Of a stretch of DNA of 64,000 bases, positions 33,817-46,300 are shown piece by piece. The number at the start of each line of letters is the position of its first letter. Position 1 is the first letter of the stretch. Position numbers and translations under genes: made by a program. The notes beneath the pieces were generated by a model. That model had not been told where the DNA came from, ran no database searches, and was given only the letters and a program-made list of their open reading frames with translations. The stretch is from Raphanus sativus (taxonomy: Eukaryota; Streptophyta; Magnoliopsida; Brassicales; Brassicaceae). Where the stretch lies: contig NW_026615367.1 in the NCBI RefSeq assembly GCF_000801105.2, positions 23,266-87,265 of the forward strand, written 5' to 3'.

Positions 33817-36800
33817 TTTTTTTTTTCTTTTGTCATCAACTAAAACAGATTCAAACCGACTCTGAAAACCAAACAGGGGGGCTCCACATCCATATGAACG
33901 ACAAAAGACGGATGTTTCCAAACACTTCGCACGACGATGTCCGCTTTTATGTTTTGCGTCCTTGGTACATGATTGATCTCTCATCTAAGAAAACTCTCTT
34001 TGAGGGTCTTGATATCTTCCAAATAACTTACAAAAGCTGGCCATTCTTCTGGTTCCGAAACCATCTTCACCAATTGAGAACAATCCGTTGCAAATGTGAC
34101 AAAAGTTTGACTTGAATTCCGCATACACTCCATCGCCCAAACTAAAGCTTCCACCTCTGCATGAAGAGGGGAGACGCTGGCCCGGACTTTTCTTGCCCCC
34201 ATCAAACCATCAAAACCTTCCAAAGTATTATACCAACCTTCTCCGGATAAACCATCATTTTCTTTCCACGAGCCATCTGTAAAGCACCATCGCCCTGGGA
34301 TTGACGGTAGTGACGTGACCGCTACAGTTGGTGCTGCCCTCTGTATGTTCAGCATTTGTGCCTCACCCCACATAGTTGATTCGGTCTCTGCCAATTTAAG
34401 GGTTTCCCTAGGATCCATATCCAAATTACTAAAAACTTTATTATTCCTTCCTTTTAAAATATACCATAGTATCCATGCGAACTGATGATCATCCATTTGC
34501 GGGATGACTCTCCAAAATAGATGGTCCATGTTTGTAACGAGGGAGCTAGTAGGAAAGATAGATGGGTTTGATGGCATCCTTAAAGCGCCTAAACCTGAAA
34601 CGCTGGAGGGCATTCAAAGAACACATGGTTTATCGATTCTCTGAAGCCCCACATCTGGCACAACATATGTCTCCTTGTATTCCCCGCTCATGTAAATTTT
34701 TCTTAACTGGCGATACACCCTGACACAAATTTCCATAAGAAATGTTTTATTTTTGGAAGGCACCGCATATTCGAACCAGAAAGCTTTTAACAGATCAATC
34801 GTGGGGCCAAATACATCTGGTGGTTTTTCCTTGTTCGGATAAACCCTCTCAAGCTGATATCCTGATTTAACTGTATATCTTCCATTCTTTGTGAAATGCC
34901 ATCCATCCATATCTACCATATAGGTCTTGCTCAGTGGTATGCTTTCTATGAGTTTCACATCCTGGGGGTCCACCAAAGCCCGAATTGCCTGCGAATTCCA
35001 AGTTCGCGAAATGGGATCTATAAGAGTATCCACTGTAAGGTCGGGGTTAATGTGTTGTTGATTTTTATTTCTGGTCTCAGGCGAGTGGTTGGGAGCCATG
35101 GGTCATTCCATACTGATATGGATGATCTTGATCCCACCCTTTTGATTAGTCCTTTTCTTACCAGAGATCTAGCGGAACAATACTCTGCCATCCATATGAC
35201 GGAGAATATGATATGATCGGCTCCCGGGGTGAAGTATTCCTGTAATATAGTCCTTTAAAAACACGAACAAATAAAGTATTTAGCTTTTCTATCAATCGCC
35301 ATAACTGCTTACCAAGCATCGCCATGTTAAAAACTGCAATATCTTAAAACCCAAACCTCCCTCATCCTTACTTGCACATTCTTTGTTCTATTATTTCCAG
35401 TGCATGCCTTTTGTGCTCCCCCTTAGACTCCACCAGAATTTTGCTACCGCGCTCGTCAATTTCTTTGCAGTAGCCTTTGGTAGACGATATCAAGACATCA
35501 CATGGTTTGGTAAAAATGTAACCACTTATTTAATGACCACCTCCTTTCATCCTTTAGTAAAAAAATTGAATTTCCATCCGTTTATTCTAGTGTTTAAGCA
35601 TTCCTGCACAAAATTAAAGACTTGTATTTTGGATCCACCAAGATTTTATGGTAGTCCTAGGTAGGACCCCATTCCCCCTAAATTATGTATACCCAAGATG
35701 TTCCTCAATTCTTGTCTGCTAGATTCCTCAATCTTGTGTCCAAACTGAATTGAAGATTTTTGAAAATTTATAAGTTAATCCAATATCGCCTCATATTCCT
35801 TTAAGATCCTGAGGATTGTTTGACACTCCTCCCTTTATGCCTTACAGAAAAAAAACTGTCATCTGCAAAGAGCAGATGAGATATCGATGGATATGCTCTG
35901 GTTACCTTCATTCTGGTCAATTGTTTCTCTCTCTCTCCGCCTCTTTGATGTTTGCTATAAACGCCTCAGTACACATAATGAATAGATAAGGAGATAAAAG
36001 GTCCCCTTGATGTAAGCCCATGTGTGGTATTATGAGACCCCGCAGTTGCCCATTAAGTAAAACCTGATATTGAACTGACGAGATACACTCCATCATTAAT
36101 TTAATCCAATGGGGATCAAATCCTAATTTCTGCAGAAAGGTCTCGATGAAGTCTCATTCCACCCTATCATATGCTTTACTCATATCCGTGTTGATTGCCA
36201 TATACTTTCCTTGACATGCTTTATTGGTTCATTAGACATGAAACATTTCCTTGGCAATGAGAATATTATTCGATATCAATTTTCCTGCCATAAATACTGA
36301 TTGTGTTTCTGAAATGAGGAAAGGGAGACATATCTTCAACCTTTGACACAAAACCTTCGAAAGTATCTTGTACCCTACCTTGCATAGACTTATTGGCTGC
36401 AATTCCGTCATCCTTGTAAGCATCTTCGTTTTTAGTATCATACAAATATTAGTAATATTTAACCTTGAATCCATTTCTCCTGAAACCAGAAAATTATTCA
36501 CCATTTCCACCAAGTCTTCTTTAAATATATGCCAAGAATGTTGAAAGAAAAGAGCCGTCATTCCATCCGGTCCTAGAGCCTTCTCCGGATGCATCATAAA
36601 TAAAGCTTCTTGTACCTCGTCTTCCGTCGCAATTCCCAGCAGTCGTTGATTCATCTGTAACGTAATACCTGGTGTTACTTCCGCCAGAAAGCTATAAAAC
36701 TCTGATGGGGAAGTAGTAGTAAATAGTTCCTCGAAATAGTCCACTGCCACTTTTTCGACGCCCTGATCATCTGTAATCCAATTTCCAGCTTCATCATGTA

Positions 36801-37270
36801 ACCCTATAATTCTGTTCCAAACTCTTCGTTGCTTCGTTAAGGCGTGATAAAAGTTTGTATTGAGATCCCCTGATGTGTACCACATGTTTCGACCTTTCTG
36901 ATGCCAATAATCCTCTTCATCCTTGTAGGTATCTTGTAATTTCCGGGATACCTCTATGATTTTCTCCTGAGTTCTATTATCATCTGATTGTACCTCCTCA
37001 AGAGCTTTTTGTAGATCATTTATTCTTTTTTTCCCATACGGTGGATTATTTTTCCGTCATTTTGCAATTTCATGACAAAAATTGCTAATGTTTGCCATAA
37101 TGTCCCCCATATGTCCTGCATGATCCTCTGACCATCCCGTAGTGATTGAGTCCATAAGATCTTCCTGACCGATCCAGCGATTATCAAACCTAAACTGCCA
37201 TTTCCGTCTGACCACTTTGTCTTCTAAATAGGCGACCACTTGCTCATGGTCAGACCCTAACATTCCTAAA
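33817..37270 (-). pseudogene. L1-type LINE, 5'-truncated, many defects
   Basis: Read on the - strand from about 37265, the order is an endonuclease tail (GSDHEQVVAYLEDKVVRRKW), then reverse transcriptase at 36885-35860 (HPEKALGPDGMTALFFQHSW, then QPISLCKVGYKILSKVLCQR, GKYMAINTDMSKAYDRVE and the catalytic FADD near 35870). Next come a zinc-binding RT-associated segment (35099-34614, DGWHFTKNGRYTVKSGYQLE) and RNase H (34613-33981, CFTDGSWKENDG, LHAEVEALVWAMECM). A poly(A) tail lies at 33818-33832. A TGA after KAYDRVE (about 36155) and several shifts make it inactive. No target duplication was found. Confidence 0.88.
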
Positions 37271-39490
37271 TATTTTGTATAAGAACATGGGAAAAGTGTA
37301 TGCCAATATATTAGATATTGAAAAATAGAGGAGAAACTGTATGTTCTAAAAATATTCAAGTTAGTGTTCTTTAGTTTTATTTTTGATTTACATAAAAGTA
37401 TCAAAAATAATTTAAACTATTTAATTTTTTTTTGTAAAAGGTTGAGATTTATGACATATAATAAAATAATATATCAAGACTTAAAAATATATAATTATTT
37501 AAATTAGTTATGTGAATAATAAAATTAATTTTTAGACTTAAAATACACCAAAAGTAAATTTTCAAATTGTAATATATATTGCCGATAACAAAAATATACT
37601 AATACCATATCACATCAACTAATTATGTTCTACTTCATTTTTTCAGATAACAGATTTTCATCAATATTTAAAATTGCACAAACAAAAGTCAAAACTGCAA
37701 ATGTGGTGTAGTAAGTGAGATTTACGAGAAAAAAAAATCAAAAGGTTGAAGGACATACGAAGTCGTCAGCAGAGAAAGAACCATATTAAAAGCAAAAAAA
37801 CCTAATCCTTTATCTTTTTTTTTGTCAAACCTAATCCTTTATCTATAATTCAAAACAAATCATAATTATTGATCATATAGTAATTATTTCAAACTTTATA
37901 AATTTCAGGACCGACTCTACTATTAATACAACTCACTTTTCTTTGTCAATGATACCTTGCATTCCTTTGGTAAATCTAGCTCGTAGCTATTCTTGTTTCC
38001 CTACAAGCTCTCTCACAAACGAACCTGTTTTTGAGATTAATGTTTGGTTTGGGTTTTGTATTAGTCAATTCGTACAAAGGAACAACCTAAGACCAAAGTT
38101 CAAACTTCAGGTATCCGATCCTCATTCGGTGAGGAATCCACACTAGCTCAGACAACTAACCAAGTGGACCAATCTCCATCAGCTAGTTCTTTCTTATCTA
38201 ACAAATTATCTCAGTCTCTCAATGCTATGGTAAAATTTCATTCAGCGCTGTTCATCTTTCAGTGGTCATCTTATAAGGACAGTGTTGTAATGCCATTTTC
38301 AGTGCTACATCACTCAAACCAGTCACTCCTGCATTTCCATCCGACACACCAACCAATCTTAGAAAAGACAAAAGGTAACTAAATGATAGCTTGTCCTATG
38401 TTAAGTTATAGATATGTTAGAGGACGCTCACTGAGTCACCATTCTACACATTCAGTGTGGTATTATTTTCGTATGTGTCTATGTTAAAATTAGTAGATTT
38501 TCCATTGATTTGGGAAGCTCAGGCAACTTAAGATAGTTAGGTAGTCAACGTTCCACTTCAGCTTTACAAGATGAGGTTTGACTTGTTCAGAAACTTCAAG
38601 ATACTAATTCACCTTATGAATTGTTTAACTATGAGTTTATTTACTGTTTTGTTTTTCATTGCAGCTTTAACTTACTAATTCCTTTAGTAAATTAAACCCT
38701 CGACTCAAGATAAATCGTAAAATAAACAACCCTCAACTAAAAATCCTATGAAATAAACATGAGAGTTTATTATAGGGTTGTTAGCGGTTGACGACAAAGA
38801 TTTAAGTGAGATATTTAAGTTTATTCTATTAATGCTAACAATGAGAGTTTATTCTATTAATGCAGAGATTTAAGTGATTTAGGTTTAAGTGATGAGAGTT
38901 TATTCTATTAATGCAGAGATTTAAGTGATTTTTATTACTCTAGAATATCATCTAAAACAATGAGATTTGAGTTTTCATTTTTTAACTAAGAAACTCTACC
39001 CAAACACCCTAAAATCACCTAGAAACTTTAAAATTCTACAACTTAAAATATTTTCAATAACAGTGAATTTCAGAGTACTTTACGAAATGTCAAGTTCAAT
39101 AACAGTAGATTTTAAATCTATTATATTAAACAGAAGTCACAACTTTTCTTCATGTGTGATTTTTTTTTTAAATGAACCTTCCCTAGAAAATCATATTTCA
39201 TTTATTTCTAATTAATACTATGGTACCATTAAAATATCACATCTTAAATAATTGACATATATAACAACTTCACTTATAAAATTGTATTATTTTCTAATTA
39301 TAAAAATCTGTTGACAAAAAAATCTAACAAAATCTTATTAAAATTTTTTAAATATTTTTTATAAATGAAGCATTGATTAATTTCGTGATTAGTAGTCTAA
39401 TATTATTATAAATTAATGTTAGTTAAGATTTTATTATAAAATAAAAATAAAATTTGTATACTATTTTCTTAAAATTTCTAGTTATAGTAT
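37271..39490. other. AT-rich intergenic DNA with a short tandem duplication
   Basis: No supported gene is present. Around 38842-38930 the unit GAGAGTTTATTCTATTAATG followed by CAGAGATTTAAGTGATTT occurs twice in tandem. Small frames at 37943-38382 are not backed by any domain. Confidence 0.55.
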
Positions 39491-39762
39491 ATCTTATCTA
39501 TTAAAATAAAAGTAATGAATTCTTTCATGTTTTATTTTATGATTTAGACCATCCTTTTAAATTTTTATTAAATGTATTTTATTAAGACTAATAATATATA
39601 TAGAATCTTTGAACTACGCTAATCATAATATATTAGAAAACTAGGTAACACGTGTTAACATTAGAAAACTATATAATACATGTATATAAATTAATATGTA
39701 TTTTATTAAAGTTAATAATACAAACTCATTTAATCATGATATCTTTTTATTTTAAATATATA

Positions 39763-40375
39763 CTAGATTCTAATCCGCCCTTCAAAGGGCGGGAATATAT
39801 TTTGTTTTACATTTTTTAGAAATTTAATTTCATATTTGTGTTTTTGTAATCATATTTGTGTTTTTCTCTTAAATCATATTTGTGTAAAATATTATTTCTA
39901 AAATTATTAATAATTTTTTTTTATAACTGTATTGAATTATTGATATTGAATAACTATACACTTGTGGCAAAACAATTTAACACATTAATTTTTATACTTT
40001 ATTCATAAATAGTTATTCCTTTTTTTTAAAATAACAAAGTTTAGTTACAATTTTGTTTGGTAATAAAATAGTAACTTAAAAGATAAAATTGTATGTTTTC
40101 ATTTAAGTTTCATGGATTTATTTCATATATAACTATAATAAAATTATTACTACACATAATGTTACACCAAACAAAAAATATTACACATTATAATTTGTTA
40201 TGCAATTAAAATGGGTTTGTAAATCAAAGTCCATGGCCCAATTTTTATCATCTCCGTATTGTTAAAATGGGTCATATAATACCAAATATTATGCTGTTAG
40301 AAATTGTGGTTATATCTGATGCAGTTACTGATTTTTAAAGTATAGATCGTGTATTAGTATTTTTTTAAGTATAGA
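39763..40375 (-). mobile_element. Short non-autonomous Helitron, opposite orientation
   Basis: On the - strand, CCCGCCCTTTGAAGGGCGG forms a strong hairpin, followed by ATTAGAAT and CTAG (39766-39763), then T. The likely 5' end is TCTATACTTAAAAAAATAC at 40375 after A. A similar TCTATACTTTAAAAATCAG starts at 40346. No gene is inside. Confidence 0.6.
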
Positions 40376-40989
40376 TTATTGGAAATAATTAACTGGACCC
40401 AACTAATATCAGTTGGTCATGATCCAAAATTTATAGTATTAATAATATCTATATATATAAATAATTTTTTTAAAAATATGTGAAAAATATTATAACACTA
40501 TCTTAATTTCAAATATTTTATGAAAATATTTCCACTAATTTTGTAATTAGCAATGAACTATTATTATGCATTAATATATATTGAGTTATCATTTATAAAT
40601 GAAAAAATGAAAAATTATATTTTTATCTATTTTAGAATATATAATAGATTCATATTAAATAAAACTATTATATTAAAACTAAATAAGATAACATTATATT
40701 AAATTGATAAATTGTATAAACAATTTCATAAATATAAAATATTTATGCTAAAAGTATTATACGATGACATAACGATCTGACATTCGAAAACTATATAATA
40801 CATGTATAAAATTGACACATCTTAGATTTTTTGTATATATAATAATATATTATCTGAAATGAATAAATTTTAAAATTATTACTAATAGAAGATTTGGTTT
40901 TAAAAGTCGGCGGATCAAAACTGAATATAAAATATTATACAATATGATATTTAATATGTTGTTTAATGCATATATTAATTTGTTCTAAC

Positions 40990-41020
40990 ATATATATATA
41001 TATATATATACATATATATA
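40990..41020. repeat. (TA)n microsatellite
   Basis: A run of about 15 TA units with one CA interruption lies just before the Helitron 3' hairpin. Confidence 0.85.
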
Positions 41021-41063
41021 ACTGAAAACAAATATCCGCACGGTTGCGCGGATCAATATCTAG

Positions 41064-41800
41064 TAAATTTTTAAAATTCATATTTGAATAACAGTGGATT
41101 TGTCATTTTAAAACAAATCACCTAAAACTCTCGGTTGAATACATTCCTTAATTGATTAAAAATGTCTGGAAAAACCTTTTTAGTCTGCAGCTCGTTGACA
41201 AAAAAAAAGTGTGTAGCTCAATAACAAATGTTACTTCTAAAGTAGGTATAGGGTCAATATAGTGTTCCATCTTCTTGTGGTGCAATTTACTTTATAGCAA
41301 TTGTTAACGATTTCTCTCGAGGAGTTTGGACGTATGTGCTACTCCAGAAATCAGAAGTGTATCAATAGATAAGGATTGATTTGTCTCAAACCTAGTTAGA
41401 TAAGCATATTATTAGTCCTAGTTGTGAATAAAACACAAGAGTACAATATCTTATTCTACATATAGTTTAGAGAGATTTACATTTAAGTCACTTATTGATA
41501 TTAAGCACCACAATAGATCACTTCTCTATACTGAGACACTTTTTTACAACTAAAGCCTAACTAGACTCGTTTTGGTCCGTGCGAGCAATTAGGGCTGGTT
41601 ACAGTTTTGAATTTCAAATTAGAATTTGTTTCATTTTTTTCTTTTAATATTAAGATATTGTAAACGCAGAGATATTTTCACAGTTTCCTCTCTTCTTTTA
41701 CCGTGAAACACAGCTACAGAGGACGACGGTTCCATTCTCGATTCATCTTCGATTCTTCACCGATCGCAACTTGCTGCCTGAATTCTGCTGAGATACCAGG
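41064..41800. other. Intergenic region upstream of small gene
   Basis: No gene is seen. The last 150 bp contain CT-rich leader-like sequence (TTTCCTCTCTTCTTTTACCG near 41680) that would suit a 5' UTR for the downstream ATG. Confidence 0.45.
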
Positions 41801-42646
41801 ATGAGGAGGAGTGTTCGTCGTGCTGGCAAAGGTTAGTCAGACATCCGCCGGTGTCTCTTGTCGCGCTTTTGGATTTAGACTAGGGTTTTGTTTTTTGTTT
41901 TGTTTTTGTTCTCTTTACATTTCGCACAGTCTAATTTGTTGATTTGATTTTGGAACAGTGCAGAGGAAGAGAACCCAGGTGACGCGGAGGACTCGATGGG
42001 GTTTCGTCGGCGGCTGAGAAAAGAATACGTAGTTGGTGAGTCTCACTTAGCCATCACCGGAAAGTTTTTGCGTTCCCCCGCACCCTATTTTTTGTTGCTG
42101 ATGGTAGATTTTGTTTGTCCTCACTGGAAATCGGTTACAAAAGCTTCTTTTCTCAGTCGTATATGAGAGGAAGATTGATGTGAAGAAAGACTTGAACTTT
42201 TTTGTACCTTTATATGTTCATGTCACAATATGTGTGGTTTCATATAGTTTTACGTCTCTTTTTGTTAATCCTAGAAGTTCTGTAGTTTTACAAGTAGATT
42301 TGGTTTATATAGTTTAAAGTCTCCTTTTGTTAGTTAGAATATGAATCTGTTTGTCTTTTTACATTTCGCCTAGTCTAATTTTTTGTTTGATTCTGGAACA
42401 ATGCAGAGGAACAGAACCCTAGTGATGCGGAGGACTTGACGGCGTTTCGTCGGCGGCCGGCAAAAGAACACGTAGTGGGTGAGTCTTTTTTAGCCATTAC
42501 CGGAATGTTTTTGGGTTTTCCGTTCCTCTTTGTTGTTGCTGATGGTTATTTTTTCTTTAAACTTTTTGGCTTATACAGAAGAGACAAGCCCTGAGGAGAG
42601 TCCTGATGAACGATACTCGAGCCAACGCCACAACTGTAATTCATAA
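41801..42646 (+). CDS. Small four-exon gene with a duplicated 72-nt exon (hypothetical)
   Basis: ATG 41801 opens exon 1 (41801-41831, MRRSVRRAGK). Exon 2 is 41964-42035 (EENPGDAEDSMGFRRRLRKE), exon 3 is 42407-42478 (EQNPSDAEDLTAFRRRPAKE), and exon 4 is 42579-42646 (ETSPEESPDERYSSQRHNC..), ending at TAA. All introns start GT, end AG and are phase 1. The frame stays open throughout, giving about 80 residues. Exons 2 and 3 have equal length and similar sequence, and their flanking intron parts are also similar, so a segment of roughly 190 bp was duplicated. The protein is charged, with no known domain or signal peptide. It could be a piece of a larger gene, because 42670-42770 also reads open (GIGEMEQLLGSCFGNLSRLP). 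Confidence 0.55.
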
Positions 42647-43960
42647 TTGGAGTACCTTTTTCTGGTGAGGGATGTGTTTGAAGGTATTGGCGAGATGGAA
42701 CAGCTTTTGGGGTCGTGCTTTGGAAACCTTTCCAGGTTGCCAGTGAGGAGGTGTGATTTGGGTACATGTTTACGTGTACATGTGTTCTGCTAGGTTGTAC
42801 ATGCGTACAATGTTTTATATGTACATGTGTACGCGGCTGTAAACTGGTACATGGGTGACATTTTTTTCTTGTACATGTGGTTGTGTAAACTTTGTACGCC
42901 CTGATTTTTTAACAAGTTCTGATGTTTTTTATGTTGCATGTGTATGTATTGATGCAGAGCTCACATTTTAATAATGAAAAGCTCTGATTTCACTCACATT
43001 TTTGTAGCTTTTTATAGTCTACACGTACACAAACGTATGGTATAGTGTTTGTGTTGTTTTGGTTTACTTTGGTATTGTTTTTGTCTGATGTTTGTCTTCG
43101 TAGATTAGCGTATGGAGCGGTCTGATGAAATATTTCTTCTTTTTCAGATGTAAAAATCCCGAAAAATGGAACCGACAAGAGTTTAGCGCCGAGGTTGTTT
43201 ATATTTTTGGTTTCTATGGCGTCCATGTGTACACCTAAAATTTATTTTGTAGATGTACAACTATTCGCATGTACACTACGCCACAACACATCTACATGTA
43301 CAATGTTTCACAAAAAATCTTGTAACTCGTTTCCTATACTTTGTAACTTGCTTCATTGTTGATCCCTTTAAACACATGATTCTGAAATTTTAGCATTTTA
43401 TTGATGACAATGATGATTTTCTGATTTCTTTTTGGTGGCTTTCAAACAACTTGTGAGGTAATAGAAGCAAAATGACATTCTCATGTTTCTTACTGAGTTC
43501 CAGCTTGATAATTGAAACTGTTAGTATGTTTCTTATTTCTTTTTGGTGACTCTCGAAAACAGAGATTAATTTTGGTTTCTATGGCGTCCATGTGTACACG
43601 TAATATTTATTATCCACACGTACAATACTTCACAACATATCTACATGTGCAATATGTTTCACAAAAAACTTGTTTACTATACTTATGTAACTTTCTTCAC
43701 ATGTACAATACGTGACAAGACTGATTATCAAAGGCCAGATTCTCATTCACAAGTTTGGAACACTGATTATGTTTTGTTCTACTAAATGTGTTATGTCTAT
43801 TATCCACATGTACACATAACTCTCATTATTCACATGTACACATAACTCTCATTATTCACATGTACATATAGTTTATATTCACATGTTGCAATATCGACAT
43901 GTACATTGGATTTTAATATCCACATGTACATTGGATATCAATAGCCACATTACTGATAAA
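42647..43960. repeat. Cluster of ACATGTACA-type palindromic motifs
   Basis: More than fifteen copies of CACATGTACA, ACATGTGTAC, TACATGTGCA and close variants lie between about 42765 and 43945. Several are followed by short repeated phrases: CATAACTCTCATTATTC twice in tandem near 43810-43860 and TTGGATTTTAATATC/TTGGATATCAATAG near 43910-43945. GGTTTCTATGGCGTCCATGT occurs at 43209 and 43576 with related flanks. No gene is supported here. Confidence 0.7.
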
Positions 43961-44404
43961 AGCACTATCAAATCTTAGAGGTCAAGATCGAAACTTTACA
44001 GGTAGGATAAATTCAAAACTTGTGATGAACATTAGTAGTATCATCAATCACATGAAAGAGAAACTAACTTAGAGGCCAAGTTCGAAACTTTACAATCACC
44101 AAACACCAAAATCTGCAAGCTTGAGCACTCAGTTTCTTAATCTCCCTCCCCAATAGAGAAATCATCCCCTTTTGAACCTTTCTTCTTCTGTTTCTTGCAT
44201 CTCGGATTATCGCAGCTGCAGAAGAAGAAGACATGACGATGACAATTGTGGGAGTGTTACAGATTGCGGCAGTAGCGTTGAGTGAAGAAGAGTGAGAAAA
44301 GATTAGAATTTGCCATTAGCGCAACGTTTAGAGCAGATCTGGTGTTCTTGAGAGCCATGGCGTAAATAGAGTATGCGGTAACGCTTCTTCGTTCTCAGTC
44401 TTGG
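43961..44404. other. Flank of LTR insertion with a short duplication
   Basis: The phrase CTTAGAGG(T/C)CAAG(A/T)TCGAAACTTTACA occurs near 43974 and 44068. On the - strand a short frame (MSSSSAAAIIRDARNRRRK) near 44240 could be a gene 5' end, but nothing confirms it. Confidence 0.4.
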
Positions 44405-44987
44405 TGTCATGTCCCTAGTTCTAACTAAGGCAATCCGGATGGATCATGATGCGGGGAGATGAACTGGCCAGGTCATATGACCTAAAGGCAAGCGTATCAT
44501 GGTCCAAACTAAGGGTTAAGTGCATCAGGAAGCTGAGACTTGACCAGAATAAGAAAGAAAGAAGGAAATGATAGCTGGATGAATGATCCGGAAGCTGGAC
44601 ATGGTCCGGAGGCAGCTCAATCAGCTAGGTGGAGCTGGTAAGGAGCTCACACAGTCTTGGCCAGCTCACTGGAGCTGGAGGAGTAGCTCACTCAGCTCAG
44701 GCAACTAGTACTCAGCTCAACTCAGCTGAACAGAGTGATGGAGTCTTGGCCGGTCTTTGCGGACCATGAGTGATGATCATGGACCGGATGATGGTCATGG
44801 GCGTCCGTTGGGTCTAGGAAGCTCTGGCAAGTGAGCTAAGCATTTGGGCAAACATTTGGGCTTGGGATCGATCAGCCCAAACGAAGAGAGGGACGGTTTG
44901 CAAGCGGTTGGACGGTTTGGGCGAAAAGGTGTAACCGTTGGCCAAAGAGCCAATCATTGCGTCCGGATGGTTGGCAAGCCTCTTCCC

Positions 44988-44995
44988 TATAAATA
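44988..44995 (+). promoter_or_regulatory. TATA box of chromovirus 5' LTR
   Basis: TATAAATA lies about 32-40 bp downstream of a CCAAT-like motif. The same box is at 51959-51966 in the 3' LTR. The inferred transcript start is near 45020. Confidence 0.7.
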
Positions 44996-45163
44996 AACCC
45001 CTCCTCTGTCGACAGAAATCACGAGAAACATAAGGGGAAACTCTGCCCAAATCTCTACAGAATCAAAGAGAGAAAAGAGAAGTGTGACCGCAAAGGCAGC
45101 CCGTGTGAAGGCAAGGTGATTCCGGTGAGTTCTAAGCCGTGGGCAAGGAAGACCTGATCGGAA

Positions 45164-45361
45164 ATGGATACCAGAGGAAAGGAGAAGGCTGCAGAGAAGA
45201 GTGTGGGGGCTTCCGAACACACACCTAAGGTACTGGATGCAAACCAAGTACAAACCGCCAAGGATCATCCATCCGGATGGTTTGGCCGTTTGATCCATGT
45301 GTGGATGGTTGCATCTATTGTTCTTTCTCTGTCAATATATCTCTTCTCCATCATATTCTGA
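45164..45361 (+). CDS. LTR-encoded 65-residue ORF with hydrophobic C-terminus
   Basis: ATG 45164 (context GAAATGG, favourable for plants) is the first ATG downstream of the TATA box as far as I can read. The frame begins MDTRGKEKAAEKS, is hydrophilic for about 40 residues, and ends with a hydrophobic segment (VASIVLSLSIYLFSIIF) up to the stop, like a tail-anchored membrane peptide. An identical frame lies at 52135-52332 in the other LTR. It may act as an upstream ORF or be chance. Confidence 0.4.
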   Translation: MDTRGKEKAAEKSVGASEHTPKVLDANQVQTAKDHPSGWFGRLIHVWMVASIVLSLSIYLFSIIF

Positions 45362-46151
45362 AGTAATCTATGGGTTAAAACTCATGGACACGCCACCAAG
45401 ACTTGGTTAGATCAGTGTAATCTCTCCATGGCCTTGGTTGAGCATGTATGGTCCGATCTCATAGTTCCTGAGGGAGTTATTGGGGTTTGGCGATTGTTAT
45501 CTCTTAGTTGGGATTTATAATGAATTATCAAAGTGATAGTTTGAATTTACATCATTGATTTCGAGATGGTACCATGTGGCCGGTTTGGCGGTTCATGGTC
45601 AAGATCAATATGATCGAGACCGGTTCTTGGGATTCCAACTGGACCATTCTCTTAATCATGAATTATCATGATTTATCATGAATTTTAATTAGTTTTTGGA
45701 CAAGTATCAGGATGGGTCACTTTTGGCCAGATTTAGGCCAAGTGTCCGAACCATGTTTAGGATTGTATTTGCTAGGATATCGGTCATGATTCTTATGCAT
45801 ATGTGTTGTGGGTTTTGATTTCAGGTCCTGACAGGGATCGTGGTAAGGCTAAGGAGCCATGAATACCTTGGCCGTGTGGGATGTGTGATGTAGTGACTTG
45901 TTGTTACATTGGATTTATGATTAGCCTATTAAGCAACTTATGATTTGAATACTATGTATGAATCACATTTGACATATATATATAATATGATGTTTGCCTT
46001 AAGCTTCCACATTGATTTTATTATTGTATGAACCTCACATGATTGAAAAATGACTAAGTAAGGAATGGACCTTAACCGGCTTAATTACACTTAGATGTTT
46101 AAGTAAGGCCGCGGGCTGGTTGGATCAAGGGATCCAGGTTTGGGTCTTACA

Positions 46152-46168
46152 AGTTGGTATAAGAGCAT
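46152..46168 (+). other. Primer binding site of chromovirus
   Basis: AGTTGGTATAAGAGCAT follows the LTR end directly. It differs by one base from the common initiator Met site TGGTATCAGAGC. Confidence 0.8.
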
Positions 46169-46300
46169 GCTTGATTATAGGCTGTTGGGTTAGGGCAGGT
46201 CATCACACATCCGGCTGGGTCTCATGGCAGGTTTTGGTATTGGTTAACATTAGATTGCTTGAGGTTTGCAAATAAAGGATGTTAATCTAACCTTTGCCTT

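Larger units (their letters stand above)
39492..41063 (+). mobile_element. Putative non-autonomous Helitron
   Basis: The 3' end is well formed: CCGCACGGTTGCGCGG hairpin, ATCAATAT, then CTAG at 41060-41063 followed by T. The 5' end is less sure; ATCTTATCTATTAAAATAAA near 39491 is the best TC start after an A. Another Helitron of opposite orientation lies inside. Confidence 0.5.
44405..46151 (+). repeat. 5' LTR of chromovirus
   Basis: 1747 bp with TG/CA ends. A CAAT-like AGCCAATCA lies at 44948-44956 and TATAAATA at 44988-44995. It also holds a 65-codon frame (45164-45361) downstream of the TATA box. Confidence 0.95.

Noticed and set aside
33817..37270. Target duplication of the long LINE
   Set aside because: I compared sequence beside the poly(A) tail (GCAGGTCAA) with the 5' edge near 37270 and found no convincing repeat, so none is claimed.
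37943..38382. Two + strand frames of about 70 codons
   Set aside because: No domain, no conserved motif, AT-rich context and low-complexity wording; consistent with chance.
44220..44260. - strand ATG with MSSSSAAAIIRDARNRRRK, possible gene 5' end
   Set aside because: The frame ends soon, and continuation would be cut by the LTR insertion. No domain could be recognised.
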